The translations under genes and the position numbers were made by a program. The notes beneath the pieces are model-generated. The model made no database searches. It saw nothing but the letters and a program-made list of their open reading frames with translations, and had not been told where the DNA came from. Positions 33,651-41,645 of a stretch of DNA of 64,000 nt are shown here, one piece after another (position 1 is the first letter of the stretch; each line of letters opens with the position of its first letter). Source of the stretch: Chryseobacterium oryctis (GTDB taxonomy: Bacteria > Bacteroidota > Bacteroidia > Flavobacteriales > Weeksellaceae); the NCBI RefSeq assembly GCF_025971925.1, contig NZ_JAPDHV010000001.1, forward strand, positions 248,001-312,000. The letters run 5' to 3'.

Positions 33651-34724
33651 TTACTTATATAGCGAATAAAACTGTATTGCTTTTTGTTTTAGGGGATTTT
33701 TGCTCCACTCTTTCCATTCTCCAGTATAAGGATTATATCCGCATTTTAAAGGTTTAGAAATATCTAAACCATCTTCATTTGTATGACTACATTCTGTATA
33801 TGCTCTACAATCCGTACAGATATAACGAAATTCACAATCTTTACAGACTTCTATATTATCTTTGGTTAAATTCCAATATTTTCTGAAAGCAGATTTACTT
33901 AACGCTTCTTCTAATGTAATCTCTTTTATATTTCCGAAACTTTGGGGCATTAATGGACAATTCTTAATATTTCCAAATCTATCAATGCCTATTTTTTTGT
34001 GAAGACAAGAATTGTGATTAATTGCTTCTAATACTTTTGGCATATTAGTATTGAAATATTTCATATCAACCTTTCCGCAAGATGATAACTCAAGTTCAGA
34101 ACTAGTAAAATTAATTGTAAACCTAAATTCATCTTTTATTTTAAAGGGATTCCTTTTGCAATTATAAAAAACGAGATTATAAATTCTCGCTGTTTTCTCG
34201 TTAAGCCCTTTAATAAAAGTTTTATTGATTTGTTCATGAAAAGGAGAAAAAATTTCAATTCCTTGCAGGGCTGAATTTTCGAATATATTATCAATCTCTA
34301 AAAACTCTTCTTGATTTAATTTTTTACTTGAATAAATAACCAGATGTTTGATCATTAAACTTTCTACAGAAAACAGAATTTTCTTAAGAACCAACCAATC
34401 TTCCATCTCAATAAATGCATCCGAAATATAAGAGTAATCATGATATTCTAAAGATAAAGGAGGTAAATTATTATCCCAACTTCCCTCCGTAATAAAACCG
34501 TATTCTTTACCTAAAAGAAAATTTAAGTATTGATTAAAAATTTCTTTAGATTCAACATCATATTTCTTTAAAATATCCTCAATAGAATTTATTTTCAATT
34601 CTTCTATGACCTCATATAGCTCCAAAGGATATAATTCTGATACATTTCTTTGTAAATCTGACACAAGTATTCTAGTTACTCCTTTTGTTATTAAAATATT
34701 ACTAAATAAATTAAAATATATCAT
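33651..34724 (-). CDS. gwsS: Grasp-with-spasm system SPASM-domain protein
   Basis: 357 residues. The C-terminal half has the Cys pattern of a SPASM domain: Cys in NHNSCLHKKIGIDRFGNIKNCPLMP (region about 241-265), then CKDCEFRYICTDCRAYTEC near 302-320. The first about 190 residues contain no Cys, so the CxxxCxxC motif of radical SAM enzymes is absent. The family is known as the partner of an ATP-grasp peptide ligase in the grasp-with-spasm system; its chemical role is not established. Last gene of the cluster; its ATG overlaps the stop of the 57-residue ORF (ATGA). A weak palindrome at 33607-33622 may end the transcript. Confidence 0.85.
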   Translation of the reverse strand: MIYFNLFSNILITKGVTRILVSDLQRNVSELYPLELYEVIEELKINSIEDILKKYDVESKEIFNQYLNFLLGKEYGFITEGSWDNNLPPLSLEYHDYSYISDAFIEMEDWLVLKKILFSVESLMIKHLVIYSSKKLNQEEFLEIDNIFENSALQGIEIFSPFHEQINKTFIKGLNEKTARIYNLVFYNCKRNPFKIKDEFRFTINFTSSELELSSCGKVDMKYFNTNMPKVLEAINHNSCLHKKIGIDRFGNIKNCPLMPQSFGNIKEITLEEALSKSAFRKYWNLTKDNIEVCKDCEFRYICTDCRAYTECSHTNEDGLDISKPLKCGYNPYTGEWKEWSKNPLKQKAIQFYSLYK

Positions 34725-34894
34725 AGCATTCTTACAAAAGATTTATTTGGTCTTTCTCTTTCATAGAAGCAGGTTTTATATTTTTCACATTCAATATAAT
34801 AAACTATATCTTTTCCAGAGTTTTTATCAGATTTTTTTTTCTTTAATACCTCCATATATTTGAAAGTAAGAGGTAATTTATTCTTTTCATTCAT
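34721..34894 (-). CDS. Small ORF between gwsG and gwsS, 57 residues
   Basis: It reads MNEKNKLPLTFKYMEVLKKK, a Lys/Ser-rich linker, and then DIVYYIECEKYKTCFYERER with two Cys, ending FVRML. It starts 24 nt after the gwsG stop and its TGA overlaps the gwsS ATG, so it is translationally coupled to gwsS. The N-terminal TFKYMEVLKK could be a recognition helix. Short length hides it from usual gene calls. Not recognised; a partner subunit or chaperone of the SPASM protein is a guess from position. Confidence 0.65.
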   Translation of the reverse strand: MNEKNKLPLTFKYMEVLKKKKSDKNSGKDIVYYIECEKYKTCFYERERPNKSFVRML

Positions 34895-34918
34895 AGGTTC
34901 TATTATAATTTATGCATT

Positions 34919-35821
34919 TTACAAGTATTCTGCAATTATCTTTTCTAAGTTATAATTACATCCCCCAGAAACATTACCGAATTGTCCTATCGGGTTTATC
35001 TCCAGAAAATAATACTTATTTCCACTTTTAATGAAGTCAATAGAACCACAGTTAAGGTCAAACCCCTTCATTAATAGATATATTTTTTCTTCAATAACTT
35101 TAGGTAAATTATAAGGCACATTTCTATTAGGTTTTTCATAATTATACTTTCTATGGTCAACTTTAGTTTGATCATCATTCTGTGAAAAAATTGCCATTGA
35201 CCAAATTCTACCATCCAAGTAAAAACATCGAATTTCAAAATCTTTCTCAATTTTTTCTTGAAAAAAAGAAATGAAAAATTTTTCCTTCTCAGGTTTGTTT
35301 ACTATTGAGGTATACATAATTCCATCATGATTTCTATCAATAGATTCCAACATTGGGTTTCCCGCAATAGGCTTTACTATAGTTTTATCAATAACTACAT
35401 CATCTGTATTTTCAGACAGAAAGTATTTAGGAACATCTAAGCCTACCTCCATCGCTTTTTCTAGCACTAAAAGTTTATTAATATGACTATTACTCTGCGT
35501 ATTGATATGTTTTTTTGATTCCAATTTTTTCAAAACATAATCTTGAAGCCAATGTTGCGTTTCATGCATATGAATATCCACAGACTCATTTTTATATTTA
35601 TATTGTCTAAACCTAATTCCACTCCTCCTATACCATACACTTGTTATTTCATCTAAAAAAAAATTATTTCTCTTACTTTCAAGAAATATTCTTTTACCCT
35701 CTGTTTTAATCTCAAAAGTTTCATTTTCAGACACTCTTATAAAACTTTTCCCTATTACAAAAAGCCATTTTATAACCTCCGTAGTTGTTTGATCTTTTTG
35801 ATTAGATATAATAAGTATCAT
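34919..35821 (-). CDS. gwsG: Grasp-with-spasm system ATP-grasp peptide ligase
   Basis: 300 residues of the graspetide-ligase type ATP-grasp fold. Visible are the N-terminal segment with SVWYRRSG (about 61-68), KLLVLEKAMEVGLDVPKYFLS (about 116-136), IVKPIAG (about 149-155) for ATP, FEIRCFYLDGRIWSMAIFSQ (about 196-215), and GSIDFIKSGNKYYFLEINPIGQF (about 259-281, regions) with the metal-binding Glu and Asn. Such enzymes form ester or amide links between acidic and Ser/Thr/Lys side chains of a precursor peptide. It overlaps the lipoprotein gene by 4 nt (ATGA). Confidence 0.9.
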   Translation of the reverse strand: MILIISNQKDQTTTEVIKWLFVIGKSFIRVSENETFEIKTEGKRIFLESKRNNFFLDEITSVWYRRSGIRFRQYKYKNESVDIHMHETQHWLQDYVLKKLESKKHINTQSNSHINKLLVLEKAMEVGLDVPKYFLSENTDDVVIDKTIVKPIAGNPMLESIDRNHDGIMYTSIVNKPEKEKFFISFFQEKIEKDFEIRCFYLDGRIWSMAIFSQNDDQTKVDHRKYNYEKPNRNVPYNLPKVIEEKIYLLMKGFDLNCGSIDFIKSGNKYYFLEINPIGQFGNVSGGCNYNLEKIIAEYL

Positions 35822-36693
35822 TTTCTATTATTGAAACTTTTCTTGATATTAGAATAATGCATTAAACTAGGAAGACCAATTGCCTTACGTCTACGATTAA
35901 TCTCCAAAGAATCTTCACTTGATACTGACTCCCAAAGATTGTAATAAGTTTTGTTATTTTTACACAGATAATATTTATCTATAATAATAGCATACATTTG
36001 TGGAGAGATTTCTCCCTTTTTTAGGTATTCGTTTAGCTTGGGATATATTTTATCATAATCTAAACATATCAAATGTGAAAGAATAGTAATAATTGCTAGT
36101 GGCTCACCATCATTTCCTGATGTTCCTACTTTTTGCTCTGAAGGAAATCCATAATTATCGAAAATCCATAAAAATAGGTTTAGATTTTTACTATCGTTCC
36201 TTTTCATTATTATTGGATCTGTCCTATTTCCTTCATGATCTCTTTTTGAGGCTAATGTAAGAGAATCTAAAAGTTTTTTATCTATGTTATTTTTCATTTC
36301 CATAATCCTTTTACGTACTTCTGTACTATCAATTCCATATTTTCTAAAAAGTGGAAATAAATTTTCATCAATAAATGGAGTATTCTGTTCAATTAAACGA
36401 TAAAGAATTGTTTTGCCTCCAAAATCAACTTGTTGTTGATCTGACAGCCTTATATAAGTTTCAAGCTCTTGGATATGGTTTTGATTTTTTGGTGGAAATT
36501 TTTGAAATAACTTTTTATAACTTTTAATAATATCCTTAGGATCATTGGTAATCCTATATAAACTATCAATCTTATTAACTTCTTGATAGTACTCTATATA
36601 ACTTAAATCTTGATTTTTTTTACATTGATTCAACAAAGAAGCACATAAAAACACTAAAAAACATGATATATAAAAATGTAATTTCATGGACAT
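35818..36693 (-). CDS. Probable lipoprotein of the grasp-with-spasm cluster
   Basis: 291 residues. An N-terminal hydrophobic stretch (LHFYISCFLVFLCASLL) leads to NQCKKNQ; the Cys at about residue 24 could be lipidated though the lipobox is not classical. The rest is helical. The end, INRRRKAIGLPSL, resembles the C-terminus of DUF6624-type proteins, which is a tentative match. It lies between the precursor and the ligase gene and overlaps gwsG, so it belongs to the cluster; it may sense, export or protect against the peptide product. No protease or transporter motif is visible. Confidence 0.75.
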   Translation of the reverse strand: MSMKLHFYISCFLVFLCASLLNQCKKNQDLSYIEYYQEVNKIDSLYRITNDPKDIIKSYKKLFQKFPPKNQNHIQELETYIRLSDQQQVDFGGKTILYRLIEQNTPFIDENLFPLFRKYGIDSTEVRKRIMEMKNNIDKKLLDSLTLASKRDHEGNRTDPIIMKRNDSKNLNLFLWIFDNYGFPSEQKVGTSGNDGEPLAIITILSHLICLDYDKIYPKLNEYLKKGEISPQMYAIIIDKYYLCKNNKTYYNLWESVSSEDSLEINRRRKAIGLPSLMHYSNIKKSFNNRK

Positions 36694-36742
36694 AAAATGA
36701 AAATAAAAACTGAATACTTGAGCTGATTAAGTTATTATAATA

Positions 36743-36768
36743 AAGAGGAAAGAAAAATCTTTCCTCTT
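36743..36768 (-). terminator. Hairpin behind gwsA, partial terminator or mRNA-stabilising
   Basis: Ten-base arms AAGAGGAAAG and CTTTCCTCTT with a 6-nt loop, followed on the minus strand by only TTTATTATAAT, a weak T-run. It lies just after the precursor gene and inside the operon, so it probably lets part of the transcripts continue. Confidence 0.6.
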
Positions 36769-36775
36769 AGAATAT

Positions 36776-36985
36776 TTAATTCTCTTCAAAACTAAGAGTG
36801 TGTCTACCCACCCATTTCCAATTACCAGAACCATCATCTGTGTAATAATCCTGATCTACAGCTCCACCAGCATTTGAAGGAGATTTTCTTGAACTTGCAG
36901 ACCCTCCTTTTACAGATTGCAGATTTTCCAATTTTTTGTTTTCTAATGAAGAGAAATTACTCTTCATTCCTTTTAATTTTTTCAT
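36776..36985 (-). CDS. gwsA: Grasp-with-spasm system precursor peptide
   Basis: 69 residues. The leader ends in a double glycine (Gly27-Gly28) after SLENKKLENLQSVKGG, the leader form used in this peptide system. The 41-residue core is rich in Ser, Thr, Lys, Asp and Glu (SASSRKSPSNAGGAVDQDYY, then TDDGSGNWKWVGRHTLSFEEN in parts), giving donors and acceptors for ester or amide rings. Cys is absent. It is first in the cluster and has its own promoter. The modification pattern and the product's activity are not known. Confidence 0.85.
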   Translation of the reverse strand: MKKLKGMKSNFSSLENKKLENLQSVKGGSASSRKSPSNAGGAVDQDYYTDDGSGNWKWVGRHTLSFEEN

Positions 36986-37086
36986 CTTTTAAAATTTTAA
37001 ATATCAATAATTTGTTCTGCCACGAATTCTTGGCGTAATTTCCTGAATTTGTTAATGTATTTGCGCACATACATCAACAAACTCTC

Positions 37087-37096
37087 ATCAATTGAT
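37087..37096. promoter_or_regulatory. Palindrome at the likely gwsA transcription start, possible operator
   Basis: ATCAATTGAT is a perfect 10-bp palindrome lying 4-13 nt downstream of the gwsA -7 box, between gwsA and the divergent HTH gene. It is a plausible binding site for that regulator; this is an inference. Confidence 0.35.
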
Positions 37097-37099
37097 TCT

Positions 37100-37125
37100 C
37101 AAATATAATAACATTTTACACTCAA
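37100..37125 (-). promoter_or_regulatory. Promoter of the gws operon
   Basis: Minus strand: TTG at 37125-37123 and TATATTTG at 37107-37100. The -7 box is a full match; the 15-nt spacer is slightly short. The leader is about 110 nt, long for this window. Confidence 0.5.
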
Positions 37126-37160
37126 TAGTGAAAAACACATGCAAATTTCATGTAATTTTC

Positions 37161-37193
37161 TTGCAAAACTTATACATATTTTGCATATTTTTG
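37161..37193 (+). promoter_or_regulatory. Promoter of the divergent HTH regulator
   Basis: TTG at 37161-37163, a 22-nt spacer, TATTTTTG at 37186-37193; leader of about 15 nt. Confidence 0.6.
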
Positions 37194-37212
37194 TAACAAA
37201 TAAAATCACAAA

Positions 37213-37578
37213 ATGATACAAGAAAAACTCAAAAACGTTAGAAAACAAAAAGGTATGTCTCAGGAAAAAATGGCAAAAATACTTTCCACAGATCCATCAA
37301 ATTATTCTCGCAAGGAACGAGGAGAAGTAAAAATTTATGATGATGAATGGATAAAACTTGCCGAAGCACTTGAAGTGCCTGTAGAGTCAATTAAAGAAAG
37401 CGAAAGTAAATTTTCCATAAATAATGACAACTCTACTTTTCATGATAATTCTGGAAATTATAACCAATACTTCAGCATTCCTAATACCGTACTAGAAAGT
37501 TTACAAGATTATATTTCACTATTGAAAAAAGAAATAGAAAGACTACAAGAGGAAAACAACCATCTAAAGTTAAAATAA
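37213..37578 (+). CDS. XRE-family transcriptional regulator with coiled-coil tail
   Basis: 121 residues. Residues 4-60 form an XRE helix-turn-helix (LKNVRKQKGMSQEKMAKILS, then SNYSRKERGEVKIYDDEWIK). A polar linker (NDNSTFHDNSGNYNQYF) leads to a C-terminal coiled coil (LKKEIERLQEENNHLK) for dimerisation. It is divergent from gwsA with 227 bp between starts, so it may control the peptide cluster. A household role unrelated to the cluster is the alternative. Confidence 0.85.
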   Translation: MIQEKLKNVRKQKGMSQEKMAKILSTDPSNYSRKERGEVKIYDDEWIKLAEALEVPVESIKESESKFSINNDNSTFHDNSGNYNQYFSIPNTVLESLQDYISLLKKEIERLQEENNHLKLK

Positions 37579-37600
37579 CATTTTAGATACATAGTTACAT

Positions 37601-37636
37601 AAAAAAACTCTTCATTTCGAAGAGCTTTTTATTTTA
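37601..37636. terminator. Bidirectional terminator
   Basis: CTCTTC and GAAGAG arms with flanking A- and T-runs, between the HTH gene and the convergent aminotransferase. Confidence 0.75.
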
Positions 37637-38815
37637 ATTTTCGTTTAAAACATCAATTATTATCTGACATCCTTCTCTTATTTCATTAAGAGAAATTGTC
37701 AAAGGAGGGGAAATTCTCAGATATTCATTTCTATACAACTGCCAAAAAACGATTAAACCTTTTTCCATGCATTTTTTAGCAACATTTAAAGTAAATTCAG
37801 GAGAACCTAGATTAACCGCCAACATCAATCCTTTACCATTAATATTCTTAATTTTAGGATGAACCAACAGTTCTCTGAATAATTTTTCTTTTTCAGCAAC
37901 TTCATTCATCAAGCCACTTTCTAGAACTTCTTTTAATGTGGCATGACAGGAAGCTGCAATCAAAGGATTTCCTCCAAAAGTTGTAATATGTCCTAATTTT
38001 GGAGAATGTGCCAGAGTTTCCATAATTTTTCGGGAACTCATAAAAGCTCCTACAGGAACTCCACCTCCCATTCCTTTACCCATCACCAAAATATCAGGAA
38101 CAATTCCGAAATGTTCAAAAGAGAACAACTTTCCGGTTCTTCCAAATCCCGGTTGAATTTCATCCAAAATCAAAAGAGCCCCTACTTCCTCACATCTTTT
38201 TTTAAGTTTAATCAGGTAATCATTATTTGGAACTAAAAACCCTGCCGCACCTTGTATAGTCTCTAAAATAACACAAGCTGTTTTCTCGGTAATTTTGCTG
38301 AATTCATTTTCATTATTAAATTCAATAAAACTCACCATTGGCAACAACGGACGAAATTCTCTTTTATGAGTTTCATTACCAGAAACACTTAAAGCACCAT
38401 GCGTATTTCCGTGATAAGAATTTTTGAAAGAAACAATTTCTTCTCTTCCTGTATATCTTTTTGCCAATTTCAAACTCCCATCAATGGCTTCTGCTCCACT
38501 ATTTACCAAATAGGTAATTTCTAAAGGCTCTGGAGTAGCTTCTGCCAACAATTTGCATAAAGCAACCGGTTTTTCCTGAGCATACTCTCCATACACCATT
38601 ACATGAAGATATTTATCTGCCTGTTCTTTGATAGCATTGACAACCTTTGGGTGAGAATGCCCTAACGTATTCGCAGAAACCCCTGCAACAAAATCCAGAT
38701 ATTTTCTTCCGTCTGTACCATAAATATAGCTTCCTTCTGCTTTTTCAACTTCAAAACCCGCCGCGAATCTCGTAGTCTGAGCCTGATATATAAAAAAATC
38801 TTTTTGCATTTCCAT
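37634..38815 (-). CDS. Class III aminotransferase (acetylornithine/ornithine type)
   Basis: The start is set at the ATG at 38815 (MEMQKDFF, 393 residues), because the upstream ATG at 38836 lies inside the promoter box; the ATG at 38809 is also possible. Class III signatures are visible: VNSGAEAIDGSLKLAKRYTGR, SYHGNTHGALS, ILDEIQPGFGRTG, and the PLP Lys in DILVMGKGMGGG. These enzymes move an amino group from a terminal amine such as ornithine or from a beta-amino acid. No arginine or lysine pathway gene is beside it, so the substrate stays open. Confidence 0.85.
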   Translation of the reverse strand: MEMQKDFFIYQAQTTRFAAGFEVEKAEGSYIYGTDGRKYLDFVAGVSANTLGHSHPKVVNAIKEQADKYLHVMVYGEYAQEKPVALCKLLAEATPEPLEITYLVNSGAEAIDGSLKLAKRYTGREEIVSFKNSYHGNTHGALSVSGNETHKREFRPLLPMVSFIEFNNENEFSKITEKTACVILETIQGAAGFLVPNNDYLIKLKKRCEEVGALLILDEIQPGFGRTGKLFSFEHFGIVPDILVMGKGMGGGVPVGAFMSSRKIMETLAHSPKLGHITTFGGNPLIAASCHATLKEVLESGLMNEVAEKEKLFRELLVHPKIKNINGKGLMLAVNLGSPEFTLNVAKKCMEKGLIVFWQLYRNEYLRISPPLTISLNEIREGCQIIIDVLNEN

Positions 38816-38833
38816 TTTCGTGAAAAATTTCAG

Positions 38834-38841
38834 CAAAGCTA
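38834..38841 (-). promoter_or_regulatory. -7 box of the class III aminotransferase
   Basis: TAGCTTTG on the minus strand, full match. It overlaps the first in-frame ATG and so argues for the start at 38815 or 38809. Confidence 0.5.
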
Positions 38842-38950
38842 AAAAACATTAATCAAACCCCGAAATAATACCAATAGAATAAAAGAATCGCTTCCAATAA
38901 ATGAAAGCGACTCCCTTAAAATCATAAAAATATATAGTTACACTGTGTCC

Positions 38951-39727
38951 TTACAATACTTTTTCCACCGTCACATAACTTCCGTTTGTGACTGTATAAG
39001 AAGTCGTACCACCTATTTCTGATATTGCTTCTAAAGTAATATATTGTCCCTGAACAACATATACAGAGAAGTCCAAACTGATTTTTCTATTGGTTCCGTC
39101 ATGATTAACTGTAGTTTCCAAAAGCTGAACTCTTTTAGCATCATTGACATATAAACTTGCTCCCAACCTGCTACTGAATGCTCCAGCAGCACCTGTGAGA
39201 TTCAAATTTAAATTGATTCTATACAAACCAGTCTGACGGATATACAGTCTATTAAGACCATCACCTGTTACAGGTACATTTGTTTTAAGCCTTAATGGAT
39301 CTGCAAGAAAATTGGGTTTATCTATAAGAGGATTTATAGGCAAAAACACTGAGCCAGAGGTTGTAGCAACCTGATTCAGTTGAAATCTTGAAATATTATC
39401 TGATTCCACCTCAAATGCTTTACTCCATACCAAACCATCAAAAACCATTGCCAGGCCTGTACTTTTAACAAATAATAACATCCCTCGTAATTCTTCTATC
39501 CTTGTAGTAGGAGCATTTGCCCCTGTATAAGGTAAATCCGTTACCGTTTCCACAGCCGGAAGACCAAATCCTTTTACTCCTGAGGCTTCATTAGTGTTTG
39601 TGATATACATCATCACCTTATCATTAGCATTGGCATTGACATCAGGATTAGGAATATTTGTAAAGTTTACTTGTGCATTGTATATACTTAATACAAATAA
39701 AAACAAGCCGAATATGTATCTTTTCAT
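38951..39727 (-). CDS. Secreted protein with C-terminal jelly-roll-like domain, third gene of operon
   Basis: 258 residues. A signal peptide (MKRYIFGLFLFVLSIYNAQ) is followed by VNFTNIPNPDVNANANDKV and a linker with GMLLFVKSTGLAMVFDG. The C-terminal 130 residues resemble a C1q/TNF-type jelly roll (TGLYRINLNLNLTGA, then RLGASLYVNDAKRVQL and ISLDFSVYVVQGQYITLEA). No type IX sorting domain is visible. Translation starts 2 nt after the upstream stop. Surface adhesin or polymer-binding protein is a guess from layout. Confidence 0.75.
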   Translation of the reverse strand: MKRYIFGLFLFVLSIYNAQVNFTNIPNPDVNANANDKVMMYITNTNEASGVKGFGLPAVETVTDLPYTGANAPTTRIEELRGMLLFVKSTGLAMVFDGLVWSKAFEVESDNISRFQLNQVATTSGSVFLPINPLIDKPNFLADPLRLKTNVPVTGDGLNRLYIRQTGLYRINLNLNLTGAAGAFSSRLGASLYVNDAKRVQLLETTVNHDGTNRKISLDFSVYVVQGQYITLEAISEIGGTTSYTVTNGSYVTVEKVL

Positions 39728-39729
39728 TA

Positions 39730-40557
39730 TTAATAAGCTTTAATTAAACGTGCAGCGATGTATGAATTAATTGAATTGGAATCTGTACCATAAGCTGACA
39801 AAGATCCTCCTGAACCTGAAATAGTGGTAATTCCTGGCACAACCCTCAACTCTGCTCCTGCTGGAAGGGATATTGTTTGAGAAAAACTTGAGGTTTTATT
39901 ACCCTGAGTATCAATGATAAAAATTATGGAATAATTAGTTTTTGATACAATTGTCTCCCATTCTGAACTAGGTGTATATTTTACCTGTAATGTTAGCTTA
40001 AACTCAGTAATACCAGCTTGTGCTCCAAGACTCCCACCTGTAAATCCTAATGCAGCACCTACATCATACATCCCAGCTTGTTTAATTGTTACTGAACTTG
40101 CATTTTTAAGTAAAAGGTTATCAACAAGAACTTCACTCTTATCATCAGGTGCAAGATATTCAGGTGCTCCCAATGCTAGGCAGATTCCTAATCCAAAAGC
40201 CAAACAAGGAATTGAAATTCCTGAAGAAATTCCTAATCTGGAACCTTTAGGATGATAAATCCCCTGTATCTGCCTCGCAGGATTCCAAGCATAGCCATCA
40301 TACTTATAATATTGGTCATCATTCTTATTGTATATAAGGCTTCCCGTAAGGTTTGCATTGTCATTAAATAAATCAGTCACTGAGGCATTATAAGCCGGAA
40401 AAGAGGTATAAATATTGGAAGAAGGAAGTATAACACCTTTTGTTCCATCAACAATCTTTAATATATTTTTGTTGCTACTAACGTTAGTACCAATCGAAAC
40501 CTGAGCATAACAGCAAACCTGTGATATCAGTAATATAAAAATTAATTTTGCTTTCAT
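39730..40557 (-). CDS. Secreted QVSI-type protein, second gene of operon
   Basis: 275 residues. The signal peptide ends CYAQ, followed by VSIGTNVSSNKNILKI and GVILPSSN, the usual mature start of this class, then SLIYNKNDDQYYKYDGYAWN. The C-terminal half is again beta-rich (AGMYDVGAALGFTGGSLGAQ, then FKLTLQVKYTP and ISLPAGAELRVVPGI). It starts 1 nt after the first gene's stop. Function unknown. Confidence 0.75.
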   Translation of the reverse strand: MKAKLIFILLISQVCCYAQVSIGTNVSSNKNILKIVDGTKGVILPSSNIYTSFPAYNASVTDLFNDNANLTGSLIYNKNDDQYYKYDGYAWNPARQIQGIYHPKGSRLGISSGISIPCLAFGLGICLALGAPEYLAPDDKSEVLVDNLLLKNASSVTIKQAGMYDVGAALGFTGGSLGAQAGITEFKLTLQVKYTPSSEWETIVSKTNYSIIFIIDTQGNKTSSFSQTISLPAGAELRVVPGITTISGSGGSLSAYGTDSNSINSYIAARLIKAY

Positions 40558-40558
40558 C

Positions 40559-41482
40559 TTATTGCATATTTATTTTTTCAACAATTATTTCTGATACTCC
40601 ATTTCCTACAGTATTCATGGAAAATGACATTGCATTTCCACCGATAAGCCCTGTACATACTCCTGTACTTATATTCTGATTTCCGTAAAATCTTAATCTA
40701 AGATTATCTCCAGCATTGAAAACACCTATATAGGTAAATGACAATGACTGTCCCACATCAATTGCATTTGGAGAAATACTGCTTAACGATAATGCTCCAC
40801 TGGTCGAACTTGAAGAATTATTTGTAATAGGTCTCCATGTCGTTGGAGCTGCAGAAGTACTTGTTTCTAAATCTACTCTCGAATATAAATTAATAGTTAC
40901 CCCTAAACACAATGCTGGCGTCTTAACATCAATAGCACCACTTTTAAAGGAAATCTTGTATAATCCTCGGGTTTTAATATTAATAACATTACTGGTGGCT
41001 GATGCTAAAGATACATCGGAAGAAATTTCATTTAAAGCCGGACTCGGAGACGTGAAAGTAACATCCATAGCTCCTCCACTAGTTGGACACGATCTATTTA
41101 CTCCTCCACAGCCTAGTCCACATGTACCACAATCTGCAGTTATAACGGCACTTCTAATAAAACGTGCCATTTTATTATTTTTCAAATTAGAAACTATCGG
41201 ATCAGAGATTTTCCATGTTGTCCCGTCATTTTCTACTATACTTCCTGTTTCTCTATTATAAATTATGGAACCTTGTGTACCCGAACCTGTTGTACCTGTA
41301 GCGGAAGTAGGTAATACAGAGGCTGTATTTGCCCTAGGTAGTCGGGCTGCATTATTGTCCTGCTTTACATGCAGTTGCGTTCTTGAATCCGGACTAAAAG
41401 ACGCATCTTTCGAAATCCCAACTTGAGCGTTAATTTTAAGACCAAAAGTCAGAAAAATTAATAAAATAATCTTTGCGTTCAT
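40559..41482 (-). CDS. Secreted QVGI-type protein, first gene of operon
   Basis: 307 residues from MNAKIILLIFLTFGLKINAQ at 41482; the longer open frame lacks a proper signal peptide. The mature end VGISKDASFSPDSRTQLHVK is followed by AARLPRANTASVLP, a Gly/Thr linker and GSIIYNRETGSIVENDGTTW. A Cys cluster (CGTCGLGCGGVNRSC, about 139-153) precedes a beta-rich C-terminal domain (GLYKISFKSGAIDV). The disulphide-rich loop is unusual among the neighbours. The operon start lies beside a repeat-bearing AT-rich region. Confidence 0.75.
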   Translation of the reverse strand: MNAKIILLIFLTFGLKINAQVGISKDASFSPDSRTQLHVKQDNNAARLPRANTASVLPTSATGTTGSGTQGSIIYNRETGSIVENDGTTWKISDPIVSNLKNNKMARFIRSAVITADCGTCGLGCGGVNRSCPTSGGAMDVTFTSPSPALNEISSDVSLASATSNVINIKTRGLYKISFKSGAIDVKTPALCLGVTINLYSRVDLETSTSAAPTTWRPITNNSSSSTSGALSLSSISPNAIDVGQSLSFTYIGVFNAGDNLRLRFYGNQNISTGVCTGLIGGNAMSFSMNTVGNGVSEIIVEKINMQ

Positions 41483-41645
41483 CTTTATTTTAATGTATGT
41501 TGTTTCTAATAAATAAATATTCCATTTCAATTATTTATCAAAACAGGAATAAAAACTAGGTATTTGAAGCAACTACCATCTGACAAAACAAGTAATTCTT
41601 CTATTTCAATACATCTAGCTTCTTTATTAAGTAAGGTATTTTTAT

